A DNA stretch of 6,173 bases, taken from the NCBI GenBank assembly GCA_905480445.1, contig CAJQQJ010000121.1, forward strand, positions 1 to 6,173. The letters are read 5' to 3'. The position numbers and the translations under genes were made by a program. Under the pieces are notes generated by a model. It saw only the letters and a list, made by a program, of their open reading frames with translations, ran no database searches and had not been told where the DNA came from. Shown here in pieces: positions 5,453 through 6,173 of this stretch (positions within the stretch are counted from its first letter, which is position 1; each line of letters opens with the position of its first letter). Source of the DNA: an uncultured Alphaproteobacteria bacterium. Lineage in GTDB: Bacteria > Pseudomonadota > Alphaproteobacteria > UBA7985 > CAJQQZ01.

Positions 5453-6173
5453 TATCGTTCATGCCTGTTCGTTAGCCTTGTCCATGTTAACTTTGCTCTG
5501 ACTCCGATATCCATGAAGGGGCGGGGAGGGAAAGCGTTGGGTGTTCCAAGGCTGTGCATGTCATCAATTAAAGGATTGTCGATCCCGCAAGCCATGTCAG
5601 CGGCCAGCATGCCGGCCGCTGTGCCTTTGGTGACACCGACCGCGTTTTGGCAGACTGCTGTCCAAATGTTTGGTGCTGCTTGTCCAAAGCCGGGAGACCC
5701 ATTGCGGGCCATGCCAACGAAGCCGCTCCACGTGTGTTCCATCTCGACATTCGGTAACATCGGAAAGCGGTCATCGAACAGGCGCTTGTGGCGTTTGGCT
5801 AGCGCGAGCCTTTGTGCTTCAGTTACTTTTTGACCAGGGCAATAGTCTATCCCTTCGCGGATCAAGATACGGCGGTCATTGGTGTAGCGCATGGTGATTG
5901 AAACAAAGGCATTGGCCGGTGTCACGCCCCAGGGTCTCTCAACGGCGTATGCTGCTTGCTCTTCCTTTGTGAGCGGTCGTGACAGGCTTGCGTGTGCGAC
6001 CATGGGCATGATCTTACTTTGGTAGTAGCCGAACTGTGCTGCGTAGGTGTTAACTGCCAAGATCATCCGCGGCGCTCTAACAGAGCCATTGGGCGTATTG
6101 GCTAGAACGCCGTTTTCTTGCTCGATAGAAGTGACTGGCGAATGCTCAAAGAGCCTCGCATTCGAAGGCAAAG
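5452..6173 (-). CDS. FAD-dependent oxidoreductase of the DAO family, C-terminal part (N-terminus beyond the right edge)
   Basis: About 240 codons including the TAA at 5452 are visible. The frame is open to the window edge; a TTG at 6171 is internal, not a start, because the FAD-binding N-terminal GxGxxG region has not been reached. The visible part resembles D-amino-acid/amine oxidoreductases of the DadA/PuuB/OrdL type. VRAPRMILAVNTYAAQFGY is the strand and loop where such proteins read 'A..vvlAtNgya'. A substrate-domain segment with ITMRYTNDRRILIREG follows, then the closing flavin-binding helix around CQNAVGVTKGTAAGMLAADMA and a PPRPFMDIGVRA tail. Such enzymes oxidise amino acids, sarcosine-like N-methyl compounds or glutamylated amines in the cytoplasm. 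The substrate cannot be told from this part. GlxA-type regulators often accompany betaine, carnitine and amine catabolism genes, which fits the regulator downstream. Confidence 0.88.
   Translation of the reverse strand, partial: LPSNARLFEHSPVTSIEQENGVLANTPNGSVRAPRMILAVNTYAAQFGYYQSKIMPMVAHASLSRPLTKEEQAAYAVERPWGVTPANAFVSITMRYTNDRRILIREGIDYCPGQKVTEAQRLALAKRHKRLFDDRFPMLPNVEMEHTWSGFVGMARNGSPGFGQAAPNIWTAVCQNAVGVTKGTAAGMLAADMACGIDNPLIDDMHSLGTPNAFPPRPFMDIGVRAKLTWTRLTNRHER

Noticed and set aside
5342..5833. A 163-codon open frame on the plus strand.
   Set aside because: It is antisense to the end of the FAD gene, the promoter gap and the start of the QueC-like gene, and its translation shows no recognisable family.
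3994..6173. A complete Qat or type IV CBASS defence island.
   Set aside because: Only the QueC-like protein fits; the neighbours are a flavin oxidoreductase and a GlxA-type regulator, and no ATPase, nuclease, cyclase or effector gene is visible.

Overview
The window reads as an ordinary chromosomal segment of a proteobacterium. The tyrosine-catabolism enzymes are closest in feel to marine alpha- or gammaproteobacterial homologues, but that placement is a guess from memory, not a computed result. Every supported gene lies on the minus strand, so the biological order runs from the right end of the window to the left. No rRNA, tRNA, CRISPR array, insertion sequence or integrase gene is visible, and no gap longer than 300 bases lacks a gene.

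Right part (6173 to 2971): the 3' two-thirds of a DAO-type FAD-dependent oxidoreductase is followed by an 81-bp AT-rich gap. The gap holds a good promoter candidate and an inverted repeat whose arm occurs three times. Next comes a 458-residue protein with a C-terminal QueC-like PP-loop ATPase/zinc module and an unrecognised N-terminal half. Six bases after its stop, in the same frame, a TTG-started GlxA/AraC-type regulator begins. The QueC-like gene and the regulator look like a two-gene transcription unit.

Left part (2970 to 1): a 96-bp intergenic region carries a sigma70-like promoter overlapped by a small palindrome. It leads into homogentisate 1,2-dioxygenase (hmgA), fumarylacetoacetase (fahA) and the 5' end of a TPR protein resembling the TTC38 family. 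HmgA opens the homogentisate ring to maleylacetoacetate. FahA hydrolyses fumarylacetoacetate to fumarate and acetoacetate. The isomerase between these two steps (maiA) is not in the visible part and may lie further downstream or elsewhere.

The homogentisate genes are textbook metabolism. The part worth a second look is the QueC-like fusion protein. It has the complete nucleotide-binding loop and zinc cysteines of a 7-cyano-7-deazaguanine synthase-like enzyme, but sits with a catabolic-type FAD oxidoreductase and a GlxA-type regulator. No queuosine biosynthesis gene and no partner of the known QueC-like defence systems is visible here.
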